This document shows, piece by piece, positions 16,171 to 30,191 of a stretch of 64,000 nt of DNA. Source of the DNA: an uncultured Alphaproteobacteria bacterium. GTDB lineage: Bacteria; Pseudomonadota; Alphaproteobacteria; Rickettsiales; CAIJLX01. The stretch spans positions 1 through 64,000 of the forward strand of contig CAIJLX010000051.1 of assembly GCA_903821695.1 (NCBI GenBank), given 5' to 3'. The number at the start of each line of letters is the position of its first letter. The stretch's first letter is position 1. The position numbers were made by a program, and so were the translations under genes. The notes under the pieces were generated by a model that saw only the letters and a program-made list of their open reading frames with translations, ran no database searches and was not told the DNA's origin.

Positions 16171-16964
16171 ATGCGATTTTCCTCTATTTTTGCTTTGTGC
16201 CTGTTATCCGTATTTCTCGTTGCGTGCGGCGATAAAAAATCGGATATCGGCGAAACCCGTCCGCCTAACGTGCTCTATGCCGAAGCAGATGGCCAAATGC
16301 AGGAAAAACTCTATAAAACCGCCGCCGAAAAATTCCAGCAAATCGAACAACTTTACCCTTATTCGCCGGAAGCCACCCGAGCGCAACTCATGGCTGGTTA
16401 TGCATTCTACCGCGATGGCAAATATGACGATGCCGAAATTGCATTAGAGCGCTTCGTCAAACTCCACCCCGCGCATAAAGATGTGCCCTATGCGTATTAT
16501 CTGCGTGCGATTTGCTATTACGAACAAATTACCGATATCGCCCGCGACCAAAAAATAACCGAAGAAGCCCTCGCTGCCTTGCGTGAAGTGGCGCAGCGTT
16601 TTCCCGAAACCAGCTATGCGCGCGATGCAAAAATTAAAATCGACCTCACCCAAGATCACCTCGCGGGCAAACAACTTGAGATCGGCCGTTTTTACCAAAA
16701 ACGTCAGGATTATGTCGCCGCCATCAATCGCTTCCGCGATGTAGTGGAGCGTTATCAAACCACAAGCCAAGTGCCGGAAGCATTGCATCGTTTAGTCGAA
16801 ACTTATTTGATGCTTGGCATCACGGCTGAAGCGCAGAAATATGCATCCGTATTGGGCCATAATTATCCTGATAGCGCATGGTATAAACGCAGTTTCGCGC
16901 TGCTTGGCAAAAACGCGCCCCAGCCGGAACAAATAAAGGACGAAAAAACCTTTGGGCTGTTCTA

Positions 16965-16965
<1 letters not shown>
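16171..16965 (+). CDS. bamD: Outer membrane assembly lipoprotein BamD
   Basis: BAM-complex lipoprotein that helps fold outer-membrane barrels. The signal peptide ends in lipobox LVAC with Cys 19. Five TPR-like repeats follow, with the family pattern LYKTAAEKFQQIEQLYPYSPEA, MAGYAFYRDGKYDDAEIALERF and YYLRAICYYEQI-D--RDQ. At 264 aa it is of usual length. The frame is open upstream into lpxC, but only ATG 16171 gives a signal peptide. Its TAA overlaps the recN ATG by one base. Confidence 0.95.
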
Positions 16966-22266
<5,301 letters not shown>

Positions 22267-22276
22267 CTTTGATATT

Positions 22277-22346
22277 CGTCATTTCGACCACTTGGGAGAA
22301 ATCTGTGAACTAGCGCTTCAGATTTCTCACTACGTTCGAAATGACG
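22277..22346. repeat. 70-bp hairpin element with CGTCATTTCGA ends
   Basis: Perfect 11-bp terminal inverted repeats CGTCATTTCGA/TCGAAATGACG enclose a second perfect pair GAGAAATCTG/CAGATTTCTC. It lies between two convergent genes and could act as a bidirectional terminator. Its right arm is similar to the sequence at 61378-61406, and its ends to the element at 13086-13177. Confidence 0.8.
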
Positions 22347-22359
22347 GAAGTTTATTATT

Positions 22360-22950
22360 CTACGCGTGACCTACTACATCAGAAATACGATATGGATCTA
22401 CACCCAACAATTTATTCGAGAGCAGCCATTTATCGGTTGGGTTATCGCCGAATAATAAATCTTCCGTCGCAGGAACGGTGATCCAGCTATTGGCTTGGAG
22501 TTCTTGTTCCAATTGACCTGCTGTCCAACCTGCATGGCCGAGCACTAATAATTTTTGTGCTGGCCCTTTGCCGAGTGTTGTATCTCGTAAAATATCCAAG
22601 CTTGAAGTCACGGATACTGCGCTATTAAGCGAAGTGGTGCCATCACCGCTATATTCGGCAGAGTGCAAAACATAGCCGCGTGCAGTATCAATTGGGCCAC
22701 CGAAATGTACGGGTTGATCAACCATGCCTTCTTCTATCGGCAATTTAAAATGCTCCAGCACACCGTGCAGCGAAATATGCTGCATTGGTTGGTTGATGAT
22801 AAAACCCATCGCGCCTTCTGCATTATGCGTGGCGAGATAGATCACCGAACGGTGGAAACATGAAAATTGGATCTGCGGTGTCGCTACCAGCAATTGTCCA
22901 GTAAGGTAACCGTCAGTGGTGGTTGGAAGGTAGATGTCTTTGTTGGCCAT
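22360..22950 (-). CDS. yqgE: YqgE/AlgH family protein (UPF0301)
   Basis: 196-aa conserved protein of unknown molecular role. Recognised by its N-terminal LTGQLLVATPQ, then F-RSVIYLATHNAEGAMGFIINQP, HFGGPIDTARGYVLHS and LVLGHAGWTAGQLEQEL. It starts one base after the oxyR stop on the same strand, so the two are co-transcribed; a link to redox stress is context only. Confidence 0.92.
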   Translation of the reverse strand: MANKDIYLPTTTDGYLTGQLLVATPQIQFSCFHRSVIYLATHNAEGAMGFIINQPMQHISLHGVLEHFKLPIEEGMVDQPVHFGGPIDTARGYVLHSAEYSGDGTTSLNSAVSVTSSLDILRDTTLGKGPAQKLLVLGHAGWTAGQLEQELQANSWITVPATEDLLFGDNPTDKWLLSNKLLGVDPYRISDVVGHA

Positions 22951-22951
22951 A

Positions 22952-23836
22952 CTAGAAATATAGTACGGATTCAGCCCGAATCAAGGAGACTAGTTTTTCT
23001 ATTAACAGCTTGCGTGGAAAATGGCTGCGCGTGCAAAGCATGATCTTCCGCTTAAATGGTTGATTTTGAAACGGAATATACACAATGTCCGCATGCTCTT
23101 TACCAATCGCCAGTTGTGGCATCAGCGTCACCGCCACACCGCTTGCCACCATCTGCCGTAGCGTTTCGAGACTCGTCGCGCGGAAATTGTCCGTTTCCTT
23201 CGCCCCCACCCGCTGACAAAGTGCCAAAGCCTGATCCCGCAAACAATGCCCCTCATCCAGCAACAAGATAGGTTGTGCCGCAATATCTTCAGCCGTTACC
23301 GTTTTCTTTTCCGCCAGCGCATGCCTACGTGGAACGGCCAATAAAAATGCTTCCGAAAAAAGTGATTTAGCGGCGATACCAGATTCCTCTACAGGCGCCG
23401 CGATAAATGCCGCATCCAGTTTTCCTTCTTTCAATTGACTCAGCAAAACATTGGTTTTTTCCTCTACCAGCAGTAATTTTAGCTTTGGAAACGCCGCGTT
23501 TATTTTGGGCACTACCAGCGGAAATAAATAAGGCGCCAATGTCGGAAATGCCCCCAGCCTCAACTCCCCCGCCAGCGGATCATTGCTTTCCTTGGCATAG
23601 GCAATGAGCTGATCCGTCTGCGCTAATATTTCCCGGGCTTTGGCGGCGATTTCATGGCCAGCCTCCGTCAACATTACTTGCTTTCCCCGTTCGATTAAGG
23701 TGACGCCGAGGGTCTCCTCCAGCTTTTTGAGCTGCATCGAAAGTGTCGGCTGGCTGACAAAACATGCCTCCGCCGCCCGTCCGAAATGGCGCAAATCTGC
23801 GACGGCAACGAGATATTTAAGATCGCGGAGGTTCAT
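22952..23836 (-). CDS. oxyR: Peroxide-sensing LysR-type regulator OxyR
   Basis: 294-aa LysR activator. N-terminal winged HTH (1-60; MNLRDLKYLVAVAD..HFGRAAEAC..SQPTLSMQ), then a periplasmic-binding-like sensor domain. Both redox cysteines are kept at 198 and 207 in DEGHCLRDQALALC, matching Cys199/Cys208 of E. coli OxyR, so it should switch by disulfide formation. It is divergent from ahpC, and a near-consensus OxyR site begins 3 bases upstream of its ATG, implying autorepression as well as activation of ahpC-ahpD. Confidence 0.95.
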   Translation of the reverse strand: MNLRDLKYLVAVADLRHFGRAAEACFVSQPTLSMQLKKLEETLGVTLIERGKQVMLTEAGHEIAAKAREILAQTDQLIAYAKESNDPLAGELRLGAFPTLAPYLFPLVVPKINAAFPKLKLLLVEEKTNVLLSQLKEGKLDAAFIAAPVEESGIAAKSLFSEAFLLAVPRRHALAEKKTVTAEDIAAQPILLLDEGHCLRDQALALCQRVGAKETDNFRATSLETLRQMVASGVAVTLMPQLAIGKEHADIVYIPFQNQPFKRKIMLCTRSHFPRKLLIEKLVSLIRAESVLYF

Positions 23837-23838
23837 TG

Positions 23839-23875
23839 ATAGATTATATCTATCGTTATTATAAAATCAATCGAT
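23839..23875. promoter_or_regulatory. OxyR binding site
   Basis: The sequence reads ATAG-N7-CTAT-N7-ATAA-N7-CGAT, against the tetramer consensus ATAG-N7-CTAT-N7-ATAG-N7-CTAT: 14 of 16 fixed bases match with exact spacing. It sits between divergent oxyR and ahpC, 3 bases from the oxyR start codon and about 70 bases from ahpC, suited to repress one and activate the other. Confidence 0.85.
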
Positions 23876-23946
23876 TATACTTATAGAACTTCTCGGCATA
23901 TAAACACTCTCAGAACCCACAACCAACCAACTAAAGGAGTTTTACT

Positions 23947-24486
23947 ATGTTAGGCATCGGCGCAAAGTTTCCAGAATTTAATCTGAAAGCAGCAGTTTCA
24001 AACGATATCACCACCGCATTCAAAGATATCACCAACAAAAGCTATAAAGGCAAATGGCTAGTCGTATTCTTCTGGCCAAAAGATTTCACCTTTGTGTGCC
24101 CTACCGAAATTGCGGAATTCGGCAAACTGAACAAAGATTTCGCCGATCGCGATGCGCAAGTATTGGGCGCAAGTATCGATAGTGAATTCGTGCACCTCGC
24201 ATGGCGCCAGAACCACAAAGATCTAAATAATCTGCCCTTCCCAATGCTGGCTGATGTGAAGCGTGAGCTTTCTACCGCACTTGGCATTCTCGATCCCGCG
24301 GAAGGTGTCGCACAACGCGCAACCTATATCGTCGATCCGGAAGGCATCGTGCGCTTCGTGATGGTGACCGATTTAAATGTCGGCCGCAACGTGAAGGAAG
24401 TCATCCGCGTGCTGGATGCATTGCAGACCGATGAACTCTGCCCATGCAACTGGGAAAAAGGCAAAGACACGCTGAAGGTGGCCTAA
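23947..24486 (+). CDS. ahpC: Alkyl hydroperoxide reductase AhpC (peroxiredoxin)
   Basis: 2-Cys peroxiredoxin of 179 aa reducing peroxides. Peroxidatic Cys 51 lies in TFVCPTEI; two cysteines near the end, 165 and 167 in LCPCNW, supply the resolving residue. AAAGGAG lies 8 bases before the ATG. With AhpD downstream and no AhpF, electrons probably come through the AhpD route. It is expected to be induced by OxyR. Confidence 0.97.
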   Translation: MLGIGAKFPEFNLKAAVSNDITTAFKDITNKSYKGKWLVVFFWPKDFTFVCPTEIAEFGKLNKDFADRDAQVLGASIDSEFVHLAWRQNHKDLNNLPFPMLADVKRELSTALGILDPAEGVAQRATYIVDPEGIVRFVMVTDLNVGRNVKEVIRVLDALQTDELCPCNWEKGKDTLKVA

Positions 24487-24491
24487 AGGCC

Positions 24492-24540
24492 GATGAGGGA
24501 TGAATGGATGAGTGATAAGCTAATCCGTTCATCCCTCATC
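24492..24540 (+). other. Intergenic hairpin between ahpC and ahpD
   Basis: GATGAGGGATGAA pairs perfectly with TTCATCCCTCATC around a 23-base loop. No T-run follows, so it may stabilise the ahpC message or lower ahpD expression rather than terminate. Confidence 0.6.
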
Positions 24541-24572
24541 CAATCATCTTTCATCACATTTTGGAGAAACCT

Positions 24573-25097
24573 ATGTCGCTCGAACAACTCAAAGATCAAT
24601 TACCCGATTATGCCAAAGATATACGCCTTAATCTAAGCAGTGTCTTAACTGCCGAAGGCGCAACAGATTTGAGCATCAACCAAATTCACGGCGTTGCACT
24701 TTCTTCCGCCTATGCCACACGGAATCAGACAGTGATTGCGGCAATCAAAGCCGAAGTGTCACTCTCCGATGCCGAACATGAGGCAGCTAAAGCCGCCGCA
24801 ACCATTATGGGCATGAACAATATTTATTACCGCTTCGTGCATTTAGTGGGCGATGAAGAATACAAAAAAATGCCCGCCAAACTCCGCATGAACGTGATCG
24901 GGGCCCCCGGCATTCCAAAAGTGGATTTTGAGCTTTATTCACTCGCCGTTTCCGCCATCAACGGCTGCGGCATGTGCATCGAAGCGCATAACCATGAAGT
25001 GTTAAAAGCCGGTGTAACGAAATTAGGCATCCAATCCGCCATCCGGATTGCAGCGGTAATTAACGCGACGGCCCAGGGGCTGGCGATTGCTGATTAA
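24573..25097 (+). CDS. ahpD: Alkylhydroperoxidase AhpD
   Basis: 174-aa CMD-family disulfide protein that recycles AhpC in bacteria using a lipoamide relay. Active site CGMCIEAH gives the CxxC pair 132/135 and His 139. I use ATG 24573 because TTGGAGAA lies just before it; the in-frame TTG at 24561 overlaps that site. Its natural reductant, the lipoyl E2/Lpd pair, is encoded about 13 kb away. The 3' end overlaps the convergent cyanophycinase-like gene by 38 bases. Confidence 0.95.
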   Translation: MSLEQLKDQLPDYAKDIRLNLSSVLTAEGATDLSINQIHGVALSSAYATRNQTVIAAIKAEVSLSDAEHEAAKAAATIMGMNNIYYRFVHLVGDEEYKKMPAKLRMNVIGAPGIPKVDFELYSLAVSAINGCGMCIEAHNHEVLKAGVTKLGIQSAIRIAAVINATAQGLAIAD

Positions 25098-26127
25098 CAA
25101 GGATAAGGTTTGCAGGATAAAGCTTGTTTAAATCTAAAGATGTGCCTGGTGGAAAGCGATACACAATAAATTTATCCTGTGAGAATCTTGCCTCACCGAG
25201 CCCATTCCCGAAAGTATATTGACGTTTGGCTGGAAATATATCTTTAAACATTTCAGGTGCGGATTCGGTATTTAGTACCGCATAGACATTTCCAGCACCG
25301 ATTACCTTTCCAATACCATTTTTATTTACAGATAGTGAGGTGTAGGTATCAACCCCTACTCCGGTAAGCTCTGGGTGTTTTTCGATCATAGTGAGCAGCC
25401 GGCCTAGCCGCTCAAACTCGCCCAGATGCATGTCATAAATAGTATGAGGAAAAATGGCCAAGCCAGGATTCATTCTTGCTCGTACTTTTTCTGGCTCGTG
25501 TGAACGACCACCAGTAGGCATTATCTTTCCGATAAGCGCTGTTGAGGCGGAATTGGTGCCAATGACACAATTTCCTTCTTGTGCCGCTTTCATAAATGCT
25601 TCCAGTGTAAGTTTGCCAGCTTGCAGCGCATCCCACAGATCGTCCTGATCACCACCTGGCAAAAGGATTAAATCTGCGCGGGAAATTAAGGTCGCATTAT
25701 CTTTATCGTTATAGTCACCTATGTGACCGATATAATTCACCTTACTGGTTGGAGAAAGATAATTGATGATGCTTATATAGCGTGCACCCGTCTCATCTGC
25801 TTTCTGGCCAGATGCACCTGTAATAACAACAGTCGTAGGAGATTCTTTACCCGTTTGACGAAAACACTCCGCAAAATATCCATGTGCATCGACCGTTTCT
25901 TTAGAGAAAATACTAATCGGCGCATCACAGCGCACCACATCTGAATTTGGTGCAAATACCTCATCACCAACTGTGCCGCCACCGGCAATAATAAAATGAC
26001 TATGTTTTACTTTTGTTTGCGTCTGACGCTCCGCGCCAATTTCCTGCCCTATATTATTGCGAGCAGTTTCCGCACATAATGCCAAAGAGTTCAAAGATAA
26101 ACCCAATAATCTCCGCCAGCCAATCAT
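25060..26127 (-). CDS. Cyanophycinase-like S51 peptidase
   Basis: Class-I glutamine-amidotransferase-fold serine peptidase of 355 aa. The fold marks are HFIIAGGGTVGD early on, VVITGASGQ, LLPGGDQDDL, and a nucleophile elbow GTNSAST, where the usual GTSAGA is altered but the Ser is kept. A hydrophobic N terminus (WRRLLGLSLNSLALC) may be a signal peptide, as in extracellular cyanophycinases. No cyanophycin synthetase is in the window, so the substrate may be another beta-aspartyl peptide. AGGAGCC precedes the ATG. Confidence 0.75.
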   Translation of the reverse strand: MIGWRRLLGLSLNSLALCAETARNNIGQEIGAERQTQTKVKHSHFIIAGGGTVGDEVFAPNSDVVRCDAPISIFSKETVDAHGYFAECFRQTGKESPTTVVITGASGQKADETGARYISIINYLSPTSKVNYIGHIGDYNDKDNATLISRADLILLPGGDQDDLWDALQAGKLTLEAFMKAAQEGNCVIGTNSASTALIGKIMPTGGRSHEPEKVRARMNPGLAIFPHTIYDMHLGEFERLGRLLTMIEKHPELTGVGVDTYTSLSVNKNGIGKVIGAGNVYAVLNTESAPEMFKDIFPAKRQYTFGNGLGEARFSQDKFIVYRFPPGTSLDLNKLYPANLILVNQQSPAPGPSR

Positions 26128-26209
26128 GGATAAAGGCTCCTTTACTCATGTGACTATAATCCCAATTTGGTAAATAAATCGTTAAGCAAAACAGAAAGTT
26201 GGACTGAAT

Positions 26210-26572
26210 TTACTTTCTGCGCCAAAACACCAGAAAACCGGCAAAAAGTAGCCCAAATGGCCCGAACCATAGCAATAATGTGCCTATTTCCAGCGGCGGA
26301 GTAGTGGCAATTTCCGCGCCATAGCGGGTTTCTAGGTAGGCGATTATTTGGGCATCGGTGGCGCCAGCCGTGATTTTTTCGCGGATGAGTTTGCGCATGT
26401 CTTGGGCGATGGCGGCGTCGGATTCGCTTAAAGGCTGACCCTGGCAAACGACGCATTTGAGTTCGCGGAAGAGGGTTTGGGCGCGCGCTTCCTGGGCAGC
26501 ATCAGGCAGGGTTTGGTCGATGGTGAAGGCGGAGAGGATGAGGATTAAACTGATGGCCAGAAGTTTGCTCAT
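26210..26572 (-). CDS. ccmH: Cytochrome c maturation protein CcmH
   Basis: 120-aa membrane-anchored thiol protein that prepares apocytochrome cysteines for heme. An N-terminal signal/anchor precedes the FRELKCVVCQGQPLSESDA motif (redox pair Cys 40 and 43), then a C-terminal membrane span (LLLWFGPFGLLFAGFLVFW). This is the short form without the fused CcmI TPR part. It overlaps ccmG as ATGA and ends the cluster. Confidence 0.93.
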   Translation of the reverse strand: MSKLLAISLILILSAFTIDQTLPDAAQEARAQTLFRELKCVVCQGQPLSESDAAIAQDMRKLIREKITAGATDAQIIAYLETRYGAEIATTPPLEIGTLLLWFGPFGLLFAGFLVFWRRK

Positions 26573-27063
26573 TTTAACCTGTCCAAAATATCATGCTCAA
26601 TTTGGTCTTCGGTCAGTGGCCCTTTGAAATGGGCGATGATGCGGCGGTCTTTGGAAATTAAAAAACTTTCCGGTGTACCGCTGATGCCTAATTCAAGCCC
26701 AAGCATACCATCGTCATAACCAATTTTTTGATAGGGGCTGCCCGCTTGCTTTAGCCAGGTCTGAAGCGCTTCCGGTTTATCTTTCCAGGCAACGCCATAA
26801 ATCGGAATTTTTTTGGCGAGTTTGACCAATAACGGGTGCTCGATTTTACATGCCGCACACCAAGAGGCGGTGATATGAAGTAGCGATGCGCCCTTGATAT
26901 CGTTATTGCTAAGCCCATTGATGGCAAAGCTTGGCAAGGCCCGATCGACCACAACCGAAGGCGGCTGCGTAACCATTTTTAAGTTTTGCTGAAGCAAGGA
27001 ATAGAGCATCGCCGCGAGTGCGATTAATAGGATGAGCGGAAGAAAATACACCCAACGTTTCAT
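26569..27063 (-). CDS. ccmG: Thiol:disulfide interchange protein CcmG/DsbE
   Basis: Membrane-tethered periplasmic thioredoxin, 164 aa from ATG 27063, keeping cytochrome c heme-site cysteines reduced. N-terminal span (YFLPLILLIALAAMLYSLL), then the active site WCAAC (Cys 69/72) and a cis-Pro loop ISGTPESFLI. An upstream in-frame start would overlap ccmF by 90 bases; ATG 27063 overlaps the ccmF stop as ATGA, the tight coupling seen through the operon. Confidence 0.93.
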   Translation of the reverse strand: MKRWVYFLPLILLIALAAMLYSLLQQNLKMVTQPPSVVVDRALPSFAINGLSNNDIKGASLLHITASWCAACKIEHPLLVKLAKKIPIYGVAWKDKPEALQTWLKQAGSPYQKIGYDDGMLGLELGISGTPESFLISKDRRIIAHFKGPLTEDQIEHDILDRLK

Positions 27064-28889
27064 CGCTTCCTCCGAAGCGCAACGCCCAACGCGCCGCCAA
27101 GAGCCATCAACGCCGCGCCACCCCAAATGCCAAACATCATCGGCCGCCAATAAATGCGAACGGCGAAGCTATTATGTTTTAAATCGCGATCGCCGATCAC
27201 CAGATAGAGATCACCATTCCAACGTCTGGCTAATGCAGTCTCATTTGTCTTTTGCCCTTCCACAGGGAAATAGCGGGTTTGTGGATAGAGGTCGGAAAGG
27301 CGGCTGCCATATTGCGCGATGAAATGACCCTCGCGCGCAATGTAATTATCGCCATCGACCGCTTTTACTTCCTGTAATTTTATTTCGTAACCAGCGAACT
27401 TCGTGGTGTCGCCGATTTTCATATTGAGTTCTTGCTGCGTGCCTAAGGCAAAATGGATAACAATAGAAAGTGCGACGATAGCAACGCCCACATGCGCAAG
27501 CCACATCGGCCAAATGTTTTTTTGGCGTGGAATATTGAGCGCCATGCTGATCACAAGCCATAAAGCACCCCATAGGCTTAAAAATGGAATGACTTCGTGA
27601 ATAAAAATGAGGCAGATACCAAGCGCGATGATCGGCGGCAAGAGCATTTTCTGTTTCGGCTTATCCTTGCGCCAAGCAATTCCGCTGCCAATGGCGCAGA
27701 GTGCTAATGTAAGGCCTGCGATAGGATTAAAGGTTGTATTGAAATACGGTGTGCCGACAGAAATAGAACCGAGATTGAAGGCATGCATGAATAATGGATA
27801 GAGCGTGCCGATTAAAACGGTGACGCATAATGTCATCAGCAATAAATTATTGAGTAGCAAAAAACCTTCGCGGGAGAAGAGGCCGTAATTTTCGGTTGGC
27901 TTGATGCGTGCACCGTTCATCGCAAACAATACAAATGCGCTACCGATAAAAATCGTCAGCAATAATAAAATGCCTAATCCGCGGCCGGGATCTAACGCGA
28001 AACTATGCACCGAACTGAGCACACCGGAACGCACAAGAAAAAACCCGATGAGACCTAATGCAAACGTCAGAACCGCTAGCATAATAGACCAACGAATTTG
28101 TGCGCCCTGCACTTCAACGACGCGCAAACTATGAATAAGTGCGGTACCGGCAAGCCATGGAAGCAGCGATGCGTTTTCGACCGGATCCCAGAACCAGAAA
28201 CCGCCCCACCCTAATTCGCGATACGCCCACCAACTGCCGAGTGTGATGCCTATAGTGAGCAACACCCACGCAATTTGCATGTAGGGGCGCAATTCTTTTG
28301 CCCAGCGTTTCGCATCTTTGGGCAACATCAAAACGGCAACAGCGTGGCTGAAGGCAAGCGAGAAAAAAACATAACCCGCATACAGCATCGGCGGATGCAT
28401 CGCGAGGCCGATATCCTGCAAAATAGGGTTAAGACCGTTGCCTTCAAAAGGCGTTGGGAATAAACGAACGAAGGGATTGGAGGTGAAGATGGTGAAGGCT
28501 GAAAAACCGGCAATCAGCGCACCTTGGCTGCCCAATACGCGCAACATGAAAGGGCTTTTTTGACGGAAGGCGAAGAAAAGATAAAGACAGCTAAGTGCGG
28601 CTAGAAACCAGGTGAATAAAAGGATTGAGCCTTCGTGATTCGCCCATGTGCCCGAAATTTTATAGATAAGTGGTTTGCTGCTGTGGGAATGTTCCGCCAC
28701 CAACTCCACCGAAAAATCAGAGATAGCGAAAGAATAGACCAATGCGCCGAAGGCAAGGCTTGCTAAAATGCCCGAAACAATTGTCGCAGCGCAGACATAT
28801 TCTTTGTATTTCCCGAACAGGCCAAAGGTCTGCACCAATCCCATCAATAGCAATAATTGCAAACAAGTTGCGCCGATAAGCGGTATCAT
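27060..28889 (-). CDS. ccmF: Cytochrome c heme lyase CcmF
   Basis: Multi-span inner-membrane heme handler of 609 aa. The WWD heme-binding domain GGFWFWDPVENASLLPW is present, with HEGSILLFTW and conserved periplasmic histidines (MHPPMLYAGY; SSVHSFALDPGRG). Works with CcmE and CcmH. Overlaps ccmE (ATGA) and ccmG on the same strand. Confidence 0.97.
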   Translation of the reverse strand: MIPLIGATCLQLLLLMGLVQTFGLFGKYKEYVCAATIVSGILASLAFGALVYSFAISDFSVELVAEHSHSSKPLIYKISGTWANHEGSILLFTWFLAALSCLYLFFAFRQKSPFMLRVLGSQGALIAGFSAFTIFTSNPFVRLFPTPFEGNGLNPILQDIGLAMHPPMLYAGYVFFSLAFSHAVAVLMLPKDAKRWAKELRPYMQIAWVLLTIGITLGSWWAYRELGWGGFWFWDPVENASLLPWLAGTALIHSLRVVEVQGAQIRWSIMLAVLTFALGLIGFFLVRSGVLSSVHSFALDPGRGLGILLLLTIFIGSAFVLFAMNGARIKPTENYGLFSREGFLLLNNLLLMTLCVTVLIGTLYPLFMHAFNLGSISVGTPYFNTTFNPIAGLTLALCAIGSGIAWRKDKPKQKMLLPPIIALGICLIFIHEVIPFLSLWGALWLVISMALNIPRQKNIWPMWLAHVGVAIVALSIVIHFALGTQQELNMKIGDTTKFAGYEIKLQEVKAVDGDNYIAREGHFIAQYGSRLSDLYPQTRYFPVEGQKTNETALARRWNGDLYLVIGDRDLKHNSFAVRIYWRPMMFGIWGGAALMALGGALGVALRRKR

Positions 28890-29338
28890 GGTTTGATGCC
28901 TTTAGTTTGCACTTGCTGTTTCCAGTGTCCGGACTTTTTAATCGCCGCAGCAACTTCCGGCGGCATATAATTTTCATCATGCTTTGCCAGCAAATTAGTG
29001 GCGATAAATTGTCCGTTTATGAAATTACCTTCGGCCACAATCCCCTGCCCTTCGCGGAACAAACCGGGCGTGATGCCCTGATAGGTGATGTGGATTGTGT
29101 GTGCGGTATCAGTGACCTCAAACTCAATTTTATCTTTTTCTTTTTTGACCGATTTTTCGACTACTAATCCGCCAATGCGGATGCGCTGTTCGGGCCCCGG
29201 CTTTTTTACGAGTAGTTCAGAAGGACTATAGAAAAACACGATATTTTCTTTGAGCGCCGAGAGAATCAACATCACGCCGATGCTCACAGAAATGAGCGCA
29301 ATCAATAGGTAAATGAAGCGTTTATATTTTGGTTTCAT
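28886..29338 (-). CDS. ccmE: Heme chaperone CcmE
   Basis: 150-aa OB-fold periplasmic chaperone anchored by an N-terminal span (IYLLIALISVSIGVMLILSAL). The covalent heme ligand His 120 and Tyr 124 are in AKHDENYMP. I place the start at ATG 29338; longer reading from 29407 would run through ccmD. It overlaps ccmD by 17 bases. Confidence 0.95.
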   Translation of the reverse strand: MKPKYKRFIYLLIALISVSIGVMLILSALKENIVFFYSPSELLVKKPGPEQRIRIGGLVVEKSVKKEKDKIEFEVTDTAHTIHITYQGITPGLFREGQGIVAEGNFINGQFIATNLLAKHDENYMPPEVAAAIKKSGHWKQQVQTKGIKP

Positions 29339-29450
29339 TGCGGGCTTTTTTATACGCACGCGCGACAGCAAATACAAGCCCAGCCAAAGCAATAATGGCA
29401 AGCGCATAAGCGGCGATTACAAAATCAACATGAGGAGCGTTTAAGTCCAT
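29322..29450 (-). CDS. ccmD: Heme exporter protein CcmD
   Basis: 42-aa single-span protein easily missed by length filters. It reads MDLNAPHVDFVIAAYALA, then a hydrophobic IALAGLVFAVARAY and a basic KKARNETKI tail, the CcmD pattern of a short periplasmic head, one span and a positive cytoplasmic tail. CcmD links CcmC and CcmE to release holo-CcmE. The first gene of ccmDEFGH; ccmA, ccmB and ccmC are not in this window. Confidence 0.9.
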   Translation of the reverse strand: MDLNAPHVDFVIAAYALAIIALAGLVFAVARAYKKARNETKI

Positions 29451-29465
29451 GCCGTATTTATAGCG

Positions 29466-30191
29466 TTACTGAATGCATTGTACATTGATAATATAACGCT
29501 GCCCTGCCTCGAATTTTTGCTCATCCGTCATAGGCTGAAAATTGAGCATGTTGCTGTAACTGACAAAATTGGCCTGCAGAAAACGGGTCACGACCGGCAG
29601 GTTAATCGCGATATCGGAGGATTGCTCCGCCGTGCGACTTAATTCCTGCTGTGTGCCATCTCTTAGCTCTCTATATTTTACCTGCACGAAACTCACTCTG
29701 CCGCGCACAACGCCAATGACGTTGCCGAATTGATCGAGCAACGGACCGCCGCTATTTCCATGTTGCAATGCTTGCGTAAATTGTAGCCAGCCTGTTTGCC
29801 CGGAAGGACCTTTGGTGTCGATAATTTGGGCGGTACGCATGCGATATTGATCGGCTCGTCCATTTTCTGCCGGAAAACCGATGACGGTCACTTCATCTCC
29901 CGGTTTCAAATTCTGCTCATAACGCATCGTCGCAATATAACCCGGCTTTTTATTGGCCTCGAGCAACGCAAGATCATTCTCTTCATCGACCGCCTTTAGC
30001 ACCGCATCCACCGTTTCATCGGCTGATCTAACGCGGATCGATTTACAGTTTTGCACTACGTGATTATTGGTAATCACATGTCCATCGGGGCTTACATAAA
30101 ATCCGGTGCCACTTGAAATGGTGATCATCTCTGCATCTGCTGAAAAGCAGAATAAAACCACTAATGCCGCGAGATAAAATCTATTTACCAT
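29466..30191 (-). CDS. Secreted trypsin-like serine protease
   Basis: 241-aa S1C-type protease with a signal peptide (to about residue 20). Catalytic triad: His 44 in ITNNHVV, Asp 73 in ENDLALLEA, Ser 147 in QHGNSGGPL. There is no PDZ domain, so it is not a full DegP/DegS; it resembles the isolated protease domain of HtrA-like proteins. It overlaps the end of mutS by 11 bases, so it is co-transcribed with it, an unrelated partner. Confidence 0.88.
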   Translation of the reverse strand: MVNRFYLAALVVLFCFSADAEMITISSGTGFYVSPDGHVITNNHVVQNCKSIRVRSADETVDAVLKAVDEENDLALLEANKKPGYIATMRYEQNLKPGDEVTVIGFPAENGRADQYRMRTAQIIDTKGPSGQTGWLQFTQALQHGNSGGPLLDQFGNVIGVVRGRVSFVQVKYRELRDGTQQELSRTAEQSSDIAINLPVVTRFLQANFVSYSNMLNFQPMTDEQKFEAGQRYIINVQCIQ

